Positions 34,680-44,544 are shown, counted from the stretch's first letter. The stretch: DNA of 64,000 nucleotides from Quatrionicoccus australiensis (GCF_020510525.1 NZ_CP075188.1:1240001-1304000); one strand, 5' to 3'. A program made the numbers and translations. The notes: generated by a model from the letters alone, not told the origin.

Positions 34680-35171
34680 TTATTCGGCCAGCCAATGCCC
34701 GGACTTGCCGCCGGACTTCTCGAGCAGCCGGATATTTTCGATACGCATGCCGCGGTCGACCGCCTTGCACATGTCGTAGATGGTCAGCAGGCCGACACTG
34801 GCGGCGGTCAGGGCTTCCATTTCGACGCCGGTCTTGCCGTGGCATTCGGCAATGACTTCGCAATGCACGGCGTTTTTCGCTTCATCGACGACGAAGTCGA
34901 CCGCAACGCGGGTCAGGGCGATCGGATGGCAGAGCGGGATCAGGTCGCCGGTGCGTTTCGAGGCCTGGATGGCGGCGATGCGGGCGATGCCGATAACATC
35001 GCCTTTCTGGGCCGAGCCGTCGCGGATCAGTGCCAGCGTCGCCGGCTGCATGAAAATGCTGCCGCCGGCACGGGCAACGCGGGCGGTTTCGGCCTTGCTG
35101 CCGACGTCGACCATGTGGGCCTGGCCGGTGCTGTCGAAATGGGTGAGGGGGTTCTGGGTCACGATGGTCAC
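34680..35171 (-). CDS. moaC: Cyclic pyranopterin monophosphate synthase
   Basis: A 163-residue MoaC. It acts after MoaA in molybdenum cofactor synthesis, making cyclic pyranopterin monophosphate. Conserved residues are in [33 protein letters not shown] and [11 protein letters not shown], including the catalytic Lys and Asp region ([11 protein letters not shown]). The start is probably the GTG at 35171; a second GTG nine nt downstream is an alternative. An exact CGGTCGACCG occurs inside the gene at 34753-34762. It is divergent from the BepA-like protease gene. Confidence 0.95.
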   Translation of the reverse strand: MTIVTQNPLTHFDSTGQAHMVDVGSKAETARVARAGGSIFMQPATLALIRDGSAQKGDVIGIARIAAIQASKRTGDLIPLCHPIALTRVAVDFVVDEAKNAVHCEVIAECHGKTGVEMEALTAASVGLLTIYDMCKAVDRGMRIENIRLLEKSGGKSGHWLAE

Positions 35172-35226
35172 GATTGGTTACGATTCCGCCCGGAAAGGCC
35201 CGGAACGGCTGCGTTATCATAGCACC

Positions 35227-36675
35227 ATGCCTGTTTTGCAGCGTTTTGCCGCCGGCCTCCTGGCCTTGTCCCTGGTCGTCCAGCCCTTGCGGGCCGACGA
35301 TCTGCCGGAGCTCGGCGATGTCGCGAGCAACGAATTGTCGCTGGCAACCGAGAAAAAAATCGGGCAGCAGATCATGCATGAAATTCGCTGGCGCGAAGCC
35401 ACCTACCTCGACGATCCGGATGTTGAGGCCTATCTCAACCAGCTCGGCGCCCGCCTGGTCGCCTTCAGCAATGATCCCGGCATGGGTTTCTATTTCTTCG
35501 GGATCAACGATCCGAGCATCAACGCCTTTGCGATGCCGGGTGGCTTCATCGGCGTGCATAGCGGCCTGATCCTTTCGGCGCAGAGCGAGTCGGAACTGGC
35601 CGGCGTCCTGGCGCACGAAATCTCGCACGTCACACAGCGCCACATCGCCCGTCAGCTCTACCAGTCCAAGCAGCTCGGCATCGCCTCGATGGTGGCGATG
35701 GGGCTCGCCCTGCTCGCGGCACGCTCGAACGGCCAGGTGGCGGGAGCGGCGATCGTCACGGCGCAGGCCGGGAGCCTGTCGGCGCAACTCGCCTATTCGC
35801 GGGATTTCGAGCGCGAGGCGGATCGTCAGGGTTTCGAGATCATGCGCAAGGCGGGCTATGAAGTGCGTGGCATGTCGGATTTCTTCGTGCGCCTGCAGCA
35901 GGCGGTTCGCCTGTACGAGAACAATGCGACGGCCTACCTGCGCACCCACCCGCTCACCGGTGAACGTCTCACCGACATGCAAAACCGCGAGCAGGCGGCG
36001 AGTTACCGGCAGGTTGCCGACAGCGTCGATTTCCTCCTGGTGCGGGCGCGTTTGCGCGCCTTGCAGGGGATTCCTGCCGAAGCGATCAAGGATTTCGCGA
36101 CCTTGTTGCGGGAAGGTAAATACACCTCCGAGGCGGCGACGCGCTACGGCCTGTCCTGCGCGCTGTTCCGCGCCCGTGACTGGGTGGGGGCCGAGCGCGA
36201 ACTGCGGGCGGCGCGTCAGGGGAAGATTTCCTCGGCCATGCTCGAACGCCAGTTTGCCGAAACGCGCATCGCGAGCGGCGATATCGACGGCGGACTGAAG
36301 GTCTATCGCGACGCGATGGTGCGTTTTCCGATGAATCTGGCGCTGGTTTACGGTTACGGCGACGCTTTGGTCAAGGCACGGCGCTTTGCCGATTCCCTGC
36401 GTTTTGCCGAAAACCAGTTGCAGAATTACGCCCAGGATATTCGCCTGCATCGTCTGCGGGCCGAGAGCTACGCCGGTCTCGGCCGGCGGGCGCAGCAGCA
36501 CCTGGCGCTGGCCGAGGCTTTTGCGCTGCAGGGGCAGACGGAGACTGCGGTGAATCAGTTGCTGTTCGCGCAGCAGGCCGGCGACGGCAATTTCTATGAA
36601 ATGTCGGTCATCGATTCCCGTCTGCGCGAGTTGAAACAGCGTCGCCTTGAGGAACTCAAGGAAAAACGCAATTAA
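35227..36675 (+). CDS. bepA: M48-family periplasmic metalloprotease, BepA-like
   Basis: A 482-residue exported protease. A signal peptide (RFAAGLLALSLVVQPLRA) is followed by the M48 zinc protease domain with HEISH in VLAHEISHVTQRH and the third ligand Glu in FEREADRQGFEIM. The C-terminal half carries tetratricopeptide-like helices. This matches BepA (YfgC), which in E. coli assists outer-membrane LptD assembly and degrades misassembled LptD. Start at ATG 35227, where the signal peptide begins; a longer upstream frame overlaps moaC and is spurious. The tusA-like gene follows 39 nt later. Confidence 0.9.
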   Translation: MPVLQRFAAGLLALSLVVQPLRADDLPELGDVASNELSLATEKKIGQQIMHEIRWREATYLDDPDVEAYLNQLGARLVAFSNDPGMGFYFFGINDPSINAFAMPGGFIGVHSGLILSAQSESELAGVLAHEISHVTQRHIARQLYQSKQLGIASMVAMGLALLAARSNGQVAGAAIVTAQAGSLSAQLAYSRDFEREADRQGFEIMRKAGYEVRGMSDFFVRLQQAVRLYENNATAYLRTHPLTGERLTDMQNREQAASYRQVADSVDFLLVRARLRALQGIPAEAIKDFATLLREGKYTSEAATRYGLSCALFRARDWVGAERELRAARQGKISSAMLERQFAETRIASGDIDGGLKVYRDAMVRFPMNLALVYGYGDALVKARRFADSLRFAENQLQNYAQDIRLHRLRAESYAGLGRRAQQHLALAEAFALQGQTETAVNQLLFAQQAGDGNFYEMSVIDSRLRELKQRRLEELKEKRN

Positions 36676-36714
36676 GGGTAAAATCCCTCGTCTTGTTTAA
36701 CTGGCCTATCGACC

Positions 36715-36942
36715 ATGGAATTTGATCGCGATCTCGATGTAAAAGGCTTGAATTGCCCGCTGCCCATCCTGCGCACCAAGAAGGCGCTGGCCGAGATGGA
36801 AACCGGTCAGGTCTTGCGCGTGCTGTCCACCGATGCCGGCTCGCTCAAGGATTTTCCCGCTTTTGCCAAGCAGACCGGTAACGAGTTGCTGGCGCAGAGC
36901 GAAGAAAATCGCGTCTTCGAGTTTTTCCTGAAGCGCAAATAA
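36715..36942 (+). CDS. TusA-family sulfurtransferase
   Basis: A 75-residue TusA-like protein. The hallmark NCPLPILRTKKAL (CPxP motif with the sulfur-carrying Cys) follows LDVKGL near the N-terminus. TusA-family proteins relay persulfide sulfur, for example to tRNA thiolation, molybdenum cofactor synthesis or sulfur oxidation. moaC and soxYZ in the same region make a sulfur-transfer role plausible, but no direct link is shown. The coding region of pabB begins directly after its stop. Confidence 0.9.
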   Translation: MEFDRDLDVKGLNCPLPILRTKKALAEMETGQVLRVLSTDAGSLKDFPAFAKQTGNELLAQSEENRVFEFFLKRK

Positions 36943-36944
36943 GT

Positions 36945-38678
36945 ACCCCGTTCCACGCATTTTTTGAAGATCGGCGGGCGCCCTCGGGCGAACCCGCCGC
37001 TTGGCTTTTCTCCGCCCCGATCGATTGCCTGAGCGCGCACGATGCGCCCAGCCTGAGCGCGGTACTGGCTCGCCTGCAGGCCGAACCGGGCTGGACGGTG
37101 ATGGCGCTCGACTACGAGCTCGGGCATGTGCTCGAACCCCGTTCAGCACCGCCCGGCGGGCAATCGGGGCCGGAACGTCCGCTCGCCCGCTTCTGGCGCT
37201 TCGCCGAGTGTCGCCGGCTGGATGCCGCAGCAGCCGATGCCTGGTTGCTGCGCCAACAGGACGAGGCTGCGGCCGGGATCGGCGGCTGCCGGCCGGCGCT
37301 CGATGAAAAACAGTACTGCGCAGCGGTCGACCGGATAAAACGCTACATTTCCGACGGCGATTGCTACCAGGTCAATTTCACCTTTCCGCTGCATTTCGAC
37401 TGGTTCGGCTCGCCACTGGCGCTTTATGCCCGCCTGCGCCAGCGTCAGCCGGTGCGTTACGGCGGCTTCGTCGGCGATGCGACGCAAGCCGTGGTCAGCC
37501 TGTCGCCCGAGCTGTTTCTCGAGCGGCGCGGCGACCGCCTGCTGACCCGGCCGATGAAGGGCACGGCGCCGCGCAGTGCGCCGCCCGAAACGCTGCGCAA
37601 TTCGGCCAAGGATTGCGCCGAGAACCTGATGATCGTCGATTTGCTGCGCAACGACCTCGGCCGCGTTGCAAGCAACGGCAGCGTCCATGTCGACAAGCTG
37701 TTCGAGGTCGAGGATTACCCGAGCGTCTGGCAGATGGTGTCGGAAGTCTCGGCCGACGTTGCCGGGCGCAGTTTCGCCGACATCCTGCCGGCGCTGTTTC
37801 CCTGCGGTTCGATTACCGGCGCGCCGAAGATCCGCGCCATGCAGATCGCGAATGAACTGGAAAACGGGCCGCGCGGCCTGTACACCGGTGCGCTCGGCTG
37901 GCTGGCGCCGGATGGCGACTTCCGCCTCAACGTGGCGATCCGCACGCTCGAACTGACGGCTGACGGTAGCGGCAAGCTCGGCATCGGCAGCGGCATCGTC
38001 GCCGATTCCGAGCCGGCTGCCGAATGGCGCGAATGCCAGCTGAAGGCAGGCTTCCTGCGCGATTGCGATCCGGGCCTGCAACTGATCGAAACCCTGCGCC
38101 GGGAAAACGGCATTTATCCGATGTGGACCGGTCATCTTGCGCGTCTGCGCCGTTCCACCGAATGGCTGGGTTTTCCGTTGGATGAGCAGGCGCTGTTCCG
38201 GGAGCTTGGGGCACAGCCGCGCAGCGGCACCTGGCGCGTGCGCCTGACGCTGGACAAGGCGGGCGCAATCGTCGTCCAGTCCTTCCCGCTCGATGCGGTG
38301 CCGCCGGTGCTGCGCCAGGCTGCGCTGGCGACTGAACGTATCGAATCGAACGATCCCTTGCGCCGCCACAAGACGACGGCGCGCCATCTCTACGATGCTG
38401 CCTTGGCCGGCTTGCCGGCCGGTTCACCGGTTTTCGACCTGGTTTTCCTCAACGAGCGCGGCGAAGTGGCGGAGGGCGCACGCAGCAATGTCTTTGTCGA
38501 GCGCGACGGCATGCTGCTGACGCCACCGCTGGCGAGCGGTGCCTTGCCCGGCGTCTTGCGTGCCGAGTTGCTGGCCAGGGGCAAGGCGTGCGAGGCGGTG
38601 CTTTATCCGGCCGATCTCAAGAATGGATTCTGGCTGGGCAATGCCCTGCGCGGCCTGATGCCGGTCGAACTGGTCTGA
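36945..38678 (+). CDS. pabB: Aminodeoxychorismate synthase component I fused to aminodeoxychorismate lyase
   Basis: A bifunctional folate-pathway protein. The chorismate-binding half has CGSITGAPKIRAMQIA, DLLRNDLGR and RPMKGTAPR, and makes 4-amino-4-deoxychorismate with a PabA glutaminase. From about residue 330, LIETLRRENGIYPMWTGH begins a PabC-like class IV aminotransferase half, which releases 4-aminobenzoate. Family-like sequence (FFEDRRAPSGEPAAWLFSAP) begins near 36960, yet the first in-frame ATG, GTG or TTG is GTG 37098. The given start marks the extent of apparent coding, not a proven codon. An exact CGGTCGACCG lies at 37324-37333. Confidence 0.85.
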   Translation, partial: TPFHAFFEDRRAPSGEPAAWLFSAPIDCLSAHDAPSLSAVLARLQAEPGWTVMALDYELGHVLEPRSAPPGGQSGPERPLARFWRFAECRRLDAAAADAWLLRQQDEAAAGIGGCRPALDEKQYCAAVDRIKRYISDGDCYQVNFTFPLHFDWFGSPLALYARLRQRQPVRYGGFVGDATQAVVSLSPELFLERRGDRLLTRPMKGTAPRSAPPETLRNSAKDCAENLMIVDLLRNDLGRVASNGSVHVDKLFEVEDYPSVWQMVSEVSADVAGRSFADILPALFPCGSITGAPKIRAMQIANELENGPRGLYTGALGWLAPDGDFRLNVAIRTLELTADGSGKLGIGSGIVADSEPAAEWRECQLKAGFLRDCDPGLQLIETLRRENGIYPMWTGHLARLRRSTEWLGFPLDEQALFRELGAQPRSGTWRVRLTLDKAGAIVVQSFPLDAVPPVLRQAALATERIESNDPLRRHKTTARHLYDAALAGLPAGSPVFDLVFLNERGEVAEGARSNVFVERDGMLLTPPLASGALPGVLRAELLARGKACEAVLYPADLKNGFWLGNALRGLMPVELV

Positions 38679-38695
38679 TTTTCGGGTTTTTTGTG

Positions 38696-38705
38696 GTGTC
38701 GACCG
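38696..38705. repeat. Degenerate GTGTCGACCG element downstream of pabB
   Basis: Eight of ten positions match CGGTCGACCG. It lies 17 nt after the pabB stop, preceded by a T6 run. Included because its position matches the other copies. Confidence 0.5.
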
Positions 38706-38753
38706 CTGGCCGACGGGTTTTCCGGCCGGGCGGCCGGAAAACCTCTTCGCAAT

Positions 38754-39230
38754 TTACTTGCGGAACTTGCGCAGCCAGAAGCCGAGCAGGGTCAGGCCGG
38801 CGCCGGCCAGGGCGTAATACAGCGCCTTGACCGTGACATCCTGCGACTCGACGAGGACCGGTACCTCGTTTTCCAGCTTGTAGCGGATGACGGTCTGGAA
38901 GTGCCAGGAGGAGAATTTCAGTTCGATCAGGTCGTTGACCTTCTTCCACTGGATCCAGCCGTCCTTTTCCATGACTTCGCCGGCATCGCCGGGAATTGCC
39001 AGCGTGCTGTACAGAGCTTTTTCCCTGGCCTGGGCGAGTTGACCGTAGGGAATGCTGCAGATTTCATTCTCGGCACAAACGGCGGCAACGCGGAATTCCG
39101 GCTTCCAGTCGCCGTCCTTGTCCCATGGCCAGGCCATGATGATGCCGACCGCCCAGATCCAGACGACGGCGCAGAACAGCATCACGGTGAAAAAGAACTT
39201 GGCGAGAATGCCGCGTTTGTCTTCGGACAT
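38754..39230 (-). CDS. Hypothetical membrane protein
   Basis: A 158-residue protein of unknown family. One membrane segment lies near each end (FFFTVMLFCAVVWIWAVGII and ALYYALAGAGLTLLGFWL), enclosing a periplasmic or extracytoplasmic region of about 100 residues with two cysteines in AAVCAENEICSIPYG that could form a disulfide. AGGAAA lies just upstream of the ATG. It is 15 nt downstream of valS on the same strand and may be co-transcribed. No function assigned. Confidence 0.75.
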   Translation of the reverse strand: MSEDKRGILAKFFFTVMLFCAVVWIWAVGIIMAWPWDKDGDWKPEFRVAAVCAENEICSIPYGQLAQAREKALYSTLAIPGDAGEVMEKDGWIQWKKVNDLIELKFSSWHFQTVIRYKLENEVPVLVESQDVTVKALYYALAGAGLTLLGFWLRKFRK

Positions 39231-39245
39231 GGATTTCCTTTGCGT

Positions 39246-42092
39246 TTAGCCGAGCTTGGCAAGCTGCGGCTTGAGTTTTTCCAGCGTCGCCGTGAAGTCG
39301 GCCACCCGCTGCTTTTCCTGATCGATCACGGCAGCCGGGGCGCGCGCGACGAAGCCTTCGTTGTCCAGCTTGCCCTGGGCGATAGCAATCTGCTTTTCCA
39401 GCTTCTCGATTTCCTTGGCCAGGCGAACCTTTTCGGCGGCGACGTCGATCTCGACCTTGAGCATGAGCCGGGTTTCGCCAACCACGGCGACCGGCGCCAT
39501 GGCATCAGCCGGCATGTCGTCCACCAGTTGTACCTCGGACAGCTTACCCAGAGCTTGCAGGATGGGCGCGAAGTCGGCCATCTCGTCGCCGCCGCCGGCA
39601 ACCAGCAGCGGCATGCGCAGGGCGGGCGAGACGTTCATCTCGCCGCGCAGGTTGCGGCAGGCGTAGGCGAGGGCTTTGAGGCGCTCGACCTTGGCTTCGG
39701 AGGCCTGGTCGAGGCGGGCGAGGTCGGCGCGCGGGTAGGCGGCGAGCATGATCGAGTCGTGCGTCTTGCGCCCGGCGATCGGGGCGACGGTCTGCCACAG
39801 TTCTTCGGTGATGAAGGGAATCAGCGGATGCGCCAGGCGCAGCACGGCTTCCAGCGTACGGATCAGGGTGCGGCGGGCGCCGCGCTGCTGCGCTTCGTCG
39901 CCGGTCTGGATCTCGACCTTGGCGATTTCCAGGTACCAGTCGCAGAACTCGTCCCAGACGAACTTGTAGATGGCCTGGGCGATCAGGTCGAAACGGTAGT
40001 CGGTGAAGTGGCGTTCGACTTCCTGTTCGACGCGCTGCAGCTGGCTGACGATCCAGCGGTCGGCAAAACTGAATTTGAGGCGTTTTTCGCCGTCGACCGC
40101 TGCGCATTCGCCGTTGCCGGCGCCTTGCTGGTGATCGAGGGCGAGGTCGTGGCCTTCGACATTCATCAGCACGAAGCGCGTCGCGTTCCACAGCTTGTTG
40201 CAGAAATTGCGGTAACCGTCGCAACGGCCGAGGTCGAACTTGATGTCGCGGCCCGGGCTGGCGAGCGAGGCGAAGGTGAAGCGCAGCGCGTCGGTGCCGA
40301 AGGCGGCGATGCCTTCCGGGAATTCCTTCTTGGTCTTCTTGGCGATGCTTTCCGCCTGTTTCGGATTCATCAGGCCGGTGGTGCGCTTTTCGATCAGCTT
40401 TTCGAGGTCGATGCCGTCGATCAGGTCGATCGGGTCGAGCACGTTGCCCTTGGACTTCGACATCTTCTGACCTTCGCCGTCGCGGATCAGGCCATGCACA
40501 TAAACGTGCTTGAACGGGATCTGGCCGGTGATCTGCTTGGTCATCATGACCATGCGCGCGACCCAGAAGAAGATGATGTCAAAACCCGTGACCAGCACGG
40601 TCGACGGCAGATATTGCTGCAATATCGGGTTGGCCGCGTCGAGTGCCGCGTCGCCGGTCCAGTCCAGGGTCGAGAACGGCCACAGGGCGGAGGAGAACCA
40701 GGTGTCGAGGACGTCGTCGTCACGCTTGAGGGCGCCGCTGTAGCCTTGTTTGGCCGCTTCGGCGCGGGCTTCTTCTTCGCTGTGGGCGACAAAAATCTCG
40801 CCGTTGTCGCCGTACCAGGCCGGAATCTGGTGGCCCCACCAGAGTTGGCGCGAAATACACCAGTCCTGGATGTTGTTCAGCCACTGGTTGTAGGTATTGA
40901 CCCAGTTTTCCGGGTAGAACTTGATCTCGCCAGAATGCACGACGTCGAGCGCCTTCTCGGTGATCGACTTGCCGTCTTCGCCCGGCTTGGACATGGCGAC
41001 GAACCACTGATCGGTGAGCATCGGCTCGATGACGACATTGGTCCGGTCGCCGCGCGGCACCTTGAGCTTGTGCTTGTCGACCTTGATCAGGATGCCTTGT
41101 TCCTCGAGGTCGGCAACAACGGCCTTGCGGGCGTCGAAGCGGTCGAGGCCGCGGTATTTTTCCGGGGCTTCATCGTTGATCTTCGCATCCAGGGTCAGGA
41201 TGGAAATCATCGGCAAACCGTGGCGCTGACCAACGGCATAGTCGTTGAAGTCATGCGCCGGCGTGACCTTGACGCAGCCCGTGCCGAACTCGAGATCGAC
41301 GTAGCTGTCGGCGATGATCGGGATTTCGCGACCGGTCAGCGGCAGTTTCACCATCTTGCCGATCATGTGCTTGTAGCGCTCGTCTTCCGGATGCACCATC
41401 ACGGCGGTGTCGCCGAGCATGGTTTCCGGACGCGTCGTGGCGACCACCAGGCTATCGCTGCCATCGGCCAGCGGATAGCGGATGTGCCACATGAAGCCGT
41501 CTTCTTCCTCCTGCACGACTTCGAGGTCGGAGACGGCGGTGTTCAGCTTCGGGTCCCAGTTCACCAGGCGCTTGCCGCGGTAGATCAGGCCTTCGTTAAA
41601 GAGGCGGACGAAGGTTTCGGTAACGACCTTGTTGAGACCGGCATCCATCGTGAAGCGTTCGCGCTTCCAGTCCGGGCTGGTGCCCATGCGGCGCATCTGC
41701 TTGGTGATGGTGTTGCCGGAGTATTCCTTCCATTCCCAGACCTTTTCCAGGAACTTCTCGCGGCCGAGGTCATGGCGCGAAATACCTTGCGCATCCAACT
41801 GGCGCTCGACAACGATCTGCGTCGCGATACCGGCGTGGTCGGTACCCGGCTGCCACAGCGTGTTGTGGCCGCGCATCCGGTAGTAGCGGGTCAGCGCGTC
41901 CATGATCGTCTGGTTGAAGCCATGGCCCATATGCAGCGTGCCGGTGACGTTGGGCGGCGGCAGCAGGATGCAGAAATTTTCGTCCGGGGCCTTGCTGCTG
42001 TCTACGCCGGCAGCGAAGTAGTTGCGGGATTCCCATTCGGGGTACCAGCGGCGTTCGATATCGGCTGGTTCAAAGGCTTTGGCGAGTTCCAT
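39246..42092 (-). CDS. valS: Valine-tRNA ligase
   Basis: A 948-residue class I aminoacyl-tRNA synthetase that charges tRNA-Val. The HIGH motif appears as HMGHGF in [15 protein letters not shown]. The KMSKS motif is in [14 protein letters not shown]. An editing (CP1) domain lies between them, with [12 protein letters not shown]. The C-terminal coiled coil ([18 protein letters not shown]) is typical of ValRS. I start at ATG 42092; a TTG 30 nt upstream is possible and neither has a clear ribosome binding site. The long open frame on the opposite strand is a codon-bias shadow. Confidence 0.97.
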   Translation of the reverse strand: MELAKAFEPADIERRWYPEWESRNYFAAGVDSSKAPDENFCILLPPPNVTGTLHMGHGFNQTIMDALTRYYRMRGHNTLWQPGTDHAGIATQIVVERQLDAQGISRHDLGREKFLEKVWEWKEYSGNTITKQMRRMGTSPDWKRERFTMDAGLNKVVTETFVRLFNEGLIYRGKRLVNWDPKLNTAVSDLEVVQEEEDGFMWHIRYPLADGSDSLVVATTRPETMLGDTAVMVHPEDERYKHMIGKMVKLPLTGREIPIIADSYVDLEFGTGCVKVTPAHDFNDYAVGQRHGLPMISILTLDAKINDEAPEKYRGLDRFDARKAVVADLEEQGILIKVDKHKLKVPRGDRTNVVIEPMLTDQWFVAMSKPGEDGKSITEKALDVVHSGEIKFYPENWVNTYNQWLNNIQDWCISRQLWWGHQIPAWYGDNGEIFVAHSEEEARAEAAKQGYSGALKRDDDVLDTWFSSALWPFSTLDWTGDAALDAANPILQQYLPSTVLVTGFDIIFFWVARMVMMTKQITGQIPFKHVYVHGLIRDGEGQKMSKSKGNVLDPIDLIDGIDLEKLIEKRTTGLMNPKQAESIAKKTKKEFPEGIAAFGTDALRFTFASLASPGRDIKFDLGRCDGYRNFCNKLWNATRFVLMNVEGHDLALDHQQGAGNGECAAVDGEKRLKFSFADRWIVSQLQRVEQEVERHFTDYRFDLIAQAIYKFVWDEFCDWYLEIAKVEIQTGDEAQQRGARRTLIRTLEAVLRLAHPLIPFITEELWQTVAPIAGRKTHDSIMLAAYPRADLARLDQASEAKVERLKALAYACRNLRGEMNVSPALRMPLLVAGGGDEMADFAPILQALGKLSEVQLVDDMPADAMAPVAVVGETRLMLKVEIDVAAEKVRLAKEIEKLEKQIAIAQGKLDNEGFVARAPAAVIDQEKQRVADFTATLEKLKPQLAKLG

Positions 42093-42129
42093 GGGGGTGT
42101 CGGCGTAGGGGAAAACCGGCAATTATACC

Positions 42130-42139
42130 CGGTCGACCG
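42130..42139. repeat. CGGTCGACCG palindrome, copy between glycosyltransferase-like gene and valS
   Basis: Exact decamer 2 nt after the stop codon of the membrane glycosyltransferase-like gene and 37 nt before the valS ATG. Confidence 0.8.
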
Positions 42140-42141
42140 CC

Positions 42142-43698
42142 TCACTGATCCTGTGGCGCACCCGGTTCGATCAACAGGACGCCCCAGGTGGCTTGTCGAT
42201 AGCCGCTCGGTTTCCACAGGTGATGCCAGGGGGCTGCAATCAACCGGGCATTGGTGGCATTCTGGCTACTCGGGAGCAGGGTCTTGAAACTCGCCGGCAG
42301 CGCAATGTCCTGGTCGGAAACGCCCCAGACAAGCGCAATCTGCTTGTTGCGGTCGGGGGGCGGGTTGTCCTGGCCGGTCAGCAAAATGCGCGATTCCGGG
42401 AAGAAACGGCGCAGGTTGCCGGCGATCTGCACGTTGTTGCTGATCAGAGTGCCCTCCGTAAAGCCCTGGGCGCGGATTTCCTGCGCCAGTTCGGTATACG
42501 GAATGCCCCAGCGGCAGCGCGAGCAGAAAGGTTCCTGCACGAAAAGATTGCCCGAGCGCACGCCATAAGCGGTCGCCGTGAAGGCGAGCAGAATGGCCAT
42601 GAACACCTTGATCCGCCGTGCCGAGGGTTGTGTCTCCTGAGCCTTGGCGGTCAGCCAGGGAATGGCCATGACGAGCATGGGCAGGATGCTGTGCACGGCG
42701 TAGCCGGCGCGCGAATAAACCAGGCCATTGACGAGCATGATGCCGGCCAGCTCGAAAAGCAGGATATGCACAAGAAACAGCTTGGGATCATGGTCGACCG
42801 TCCGGGTCGGGCGAAATGCGGTCTGCGTGAAGATGTTTTTCAGAAGGGAGGGGAATACTGCCGGCAGGATCAGGATGTAGGGCGCGAGCACCAGAATGGG
42901 GAAGGTGGCGGCGTCGCGCACGCTGCCCAATAGCCTGCTCAGGGTATGGCTGGTGAAATCGGGGCGATACGTGGCGAGCAGCGTATGCAGGCGTTGCGGT
43001 TCAGCCAGCAGCCAGAGCAGGTAAGGGGCGACGATCAGTAGTGTGAGCGGGGTGACGGCCAGCATTTGCCACGAGAACAGGCGCTGGCGAATGGCTGCTT
43101 GCATCGTGCCGGCGAGCAGCAGCGCGATCAGGAAGCAGGCAAAGCTCGGCTCGGTCAGCAGGCCCAGACCGGTCAACATGGCAAAAAGCAGGTAATTGCG
43201 CCAGGTGCCATGCTCCAGCAGGCGCAGCATGGCCCACAAGGTCGCCAGTGCCAGCGCCATGGCGCCGACCCGGTGCGTGAAGCCTTCGTGCAGACGCCAG
43301 AAGATCTGGTAAACCGAGGCCAGCGATTCGACCGCAATGAAGGCCCATAAGGCGCTTCGGGTGAGGCGCTGGGTGATCAGGAAGACAAAGCCGGCGATAG
43401 CCGTCAGCAGTGAATATTTGAGTGCCAGAAAACTGACCAGACCAGTGCCGAGGAGGTGCTGCAGCAACCAGAGCAGCCAGTCATAAAGCGGACCGTGTTC
43501 GATGCTGTAGCCGGGAGCGAGTGTCTGGACCAGAAGATTGTCGAGCGGATCGTCTTCGCCGAGATTGCCCGAGGCCAGCCAGCGGGTCGTGGCGTGGATC
43601 AGCGTATAAATCGCCACCACCAGCAGAACGCCGGGCAGCGTAAAGGGAAATCCGGTTCGCCCGGCGAGGCCGGACGGCGATGGTTTGCTCATGGTCAT
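42142..43698 (-). CDS. Polytopic membrane protein, glycosyltransferase family 39-like
   Basis: A 518-residue inner-membrane protein with roughly ten membrane segments. The first periplasmic loop has EDDPLDNLLVQTLAPGYSIE, with paired acidic residues as in ArnT/PMT-type (GT-C fold) glycosyltransferases that use polyprenyl-phosphate sugars. HGPLYDWLLWLL and FWRLHEGFTHRVG follow. The C-terminal periplasmic portion of about 130 residues is soluble. The family call rests on overall architecture. Start at ATG 43698 or 43692. It follows a short hypothetical gene and precedes valS. Confidence 0.7.
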   Translation of the reverse strand: MTMSKPSPSGLAGRTGFPFTLPGVLLVVAIYTLIHATTRWLASGNLGEDDPLDNLLVQTLAPGYSIEHGPLYDWLLWLLQHLLGTGLVSFLALKYSLLTAIAGFVFLITQRLTRSALWAFIAVESLASVYQIFWRLHEGFTHRVGAMALALATLWAMLRLLEHGTWRNYLLFAMLTGLGLLTEPSFACFLIALLLAGTMQAAIRQRLFSWQMLAVTPLTLLIVAPYLLWLLAEPQRLHTLLATYRPDFTSHTLSRLLGSVRDAATFPILVLAPYILILPAVFPSLLKNIFTQTAFRPTRTVDHDPKLFLVHILLFELAGIMLVNGLVYSRAGYAVHSILPMLVMAIPWLTAKAQETQPSARRIKVFMAILLAFTATAYGVRSGNLFVQEPFCSRCRWGIPYTELAQEIRAQGFTEGTLISNNVQIAGNLRRFFPESRILLTGQDNPPPDRNKQIALVWGVSDQDIALPASFKTLLPSSQNATNARLIAAPWHHLWKPSGYRQATWGVLLIEPGAPQDQ

Positions 43699-43726
43699 GG
43701 TCGGCTGCAAACAGGTCTGAGCGTGT

Positions 43727-44113
43727 TTACAGGTCTTTTCTGCTGTTATGTTCGGCCAGAAAGTCGCGCACGGTGGCGGCGATGATGGCCGGCAGTTCGG
43801 CGCTCAGGCGAGCTTCGATGCGCCGGCTCAGTTCGCGTACGAGGTGTTCGTCCAGGTCGGCATCCGGGGCTGGCGCCGTAATCACTTCGGGCGCTGCTTC
43901 CGGTGTCGGTGGGGTGGCGTCGTCAAGCTGATTGGGTGTGTCGGCGCTTTCTGCCGGTTCTGCTGCGGGCGCTGGCGTATCGACCAGGAGCAGGATGGGG
44001 ATGTCTTCGTCGTCGAGGGCATCGATCAGGACGGGGACCTCGTCCGCGCCGGCGAGGTTCTGGCGACGCTTTTGCATCAGGGCGTCGGCGCGGGCAATGA
44101 TGGGGCTGGGCAC
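43727..44113 (-). CDS. Hypothetical protein downstream of holC
   Basis: A 128-residue acidic protein. The N-terminal part has VPVLIDALDDEDIPILLLVD; the middle is a Pro/Ala/Glu-rich linker; the C-terminal helix is LVRELSRRIEARLSAELPAI. The start is GTG 44113, with AGGAG 5 nt upstream overlapping the holC stop. Related small proteins (the DUF2486 group) sit after pepA-holC in other betaproteobacteria, so it may belong there. No function is known. Confidence 0.65.
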   Translation of the reverse strand: MPSPIIARADALMQKRRQNLAGADEVPVLIDALDDEDIPILLLVDTPAPAAEPAESADTPNQLDDATPPTPEAAPEVITAPAPDADLDEHLVRELSRRIEARLSAELPAIIAATVRDFLAEHNSRKDL

Positions 44114-44121
44114 CGGTTCTC

Positions 44122-44544
44122 CTAGCGCTCGCTGAGATCGAAGTAACGCACTTCGTAGCCGCGGTCCTTGTAGAACTTGACGCGGTCGCGGGCGGCTTCA
44201 CGGTCGGCATCATCCTGGCCGACGACTTCAATCAGGCTGGCAAAGCGCGAGAATCCGGGCGGAATAACCTGGCTGAGATTCATCAGGCGTTCGTCCTGGG
44301 CGATGCTCTCCAGCGAGTCAGCGATCAGGATCGGCGTTTCCGCCGCCAACGGCGAGTCGGCACGGCAGTGCGGAACGAAGCCGAGTGCCGGGTGCGTCCA
44401 CAGCATACGGTCGACGCTGCCGGCGACCTCTTTTTCCGGCGCAAACACCAGCATCGGCTTTTTCTTGGCATAGGCGCCGCCGAGCAGGGCGCAGGCGGCG
44501 GCGATCCTGTCCGCCGCGCCGTGATAGAAAAAGACCTGGGTCAA
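44122..44544 (-). CDS. holC: DNA polymerase III subunit chi
   Basis: A 140-residue chi subunit, which links the clamp loader to single-strand binding protein. Typical sequence begins TQVFFYHGAADRIAAACALLGGAYAKKKPMLVFA and includes LWTHPALGFVPH. The start is a TTG at 44544 that overlaps the pepA stop (pepA ends in TGA within the same bases), so the two are coupled. A longer frame upstream has no homology. pepA-holC pairs are common in Proteobacteria. Confidence 0.9.
   Translation of the reverse strand: MTQVFFYHGAADRIAAACALLGGAYAKKKPMLVFAPEKEVAGSVDRMLWTHPALGFVPHCRADSPLAAETPILIADSLESIAQDERLMNLSQVIPPGFSRFASLIEVVGQDDADREAARDRVKFYKDRGYEVRYFDLSER

Noticed and set aside
38691..42287. Plus-strand open frame of about 1200 codons opposite valS
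   Set aside because: Third-position GC bias leaves the reverse frame open; ValRS motifs on the minus strand are decisive.
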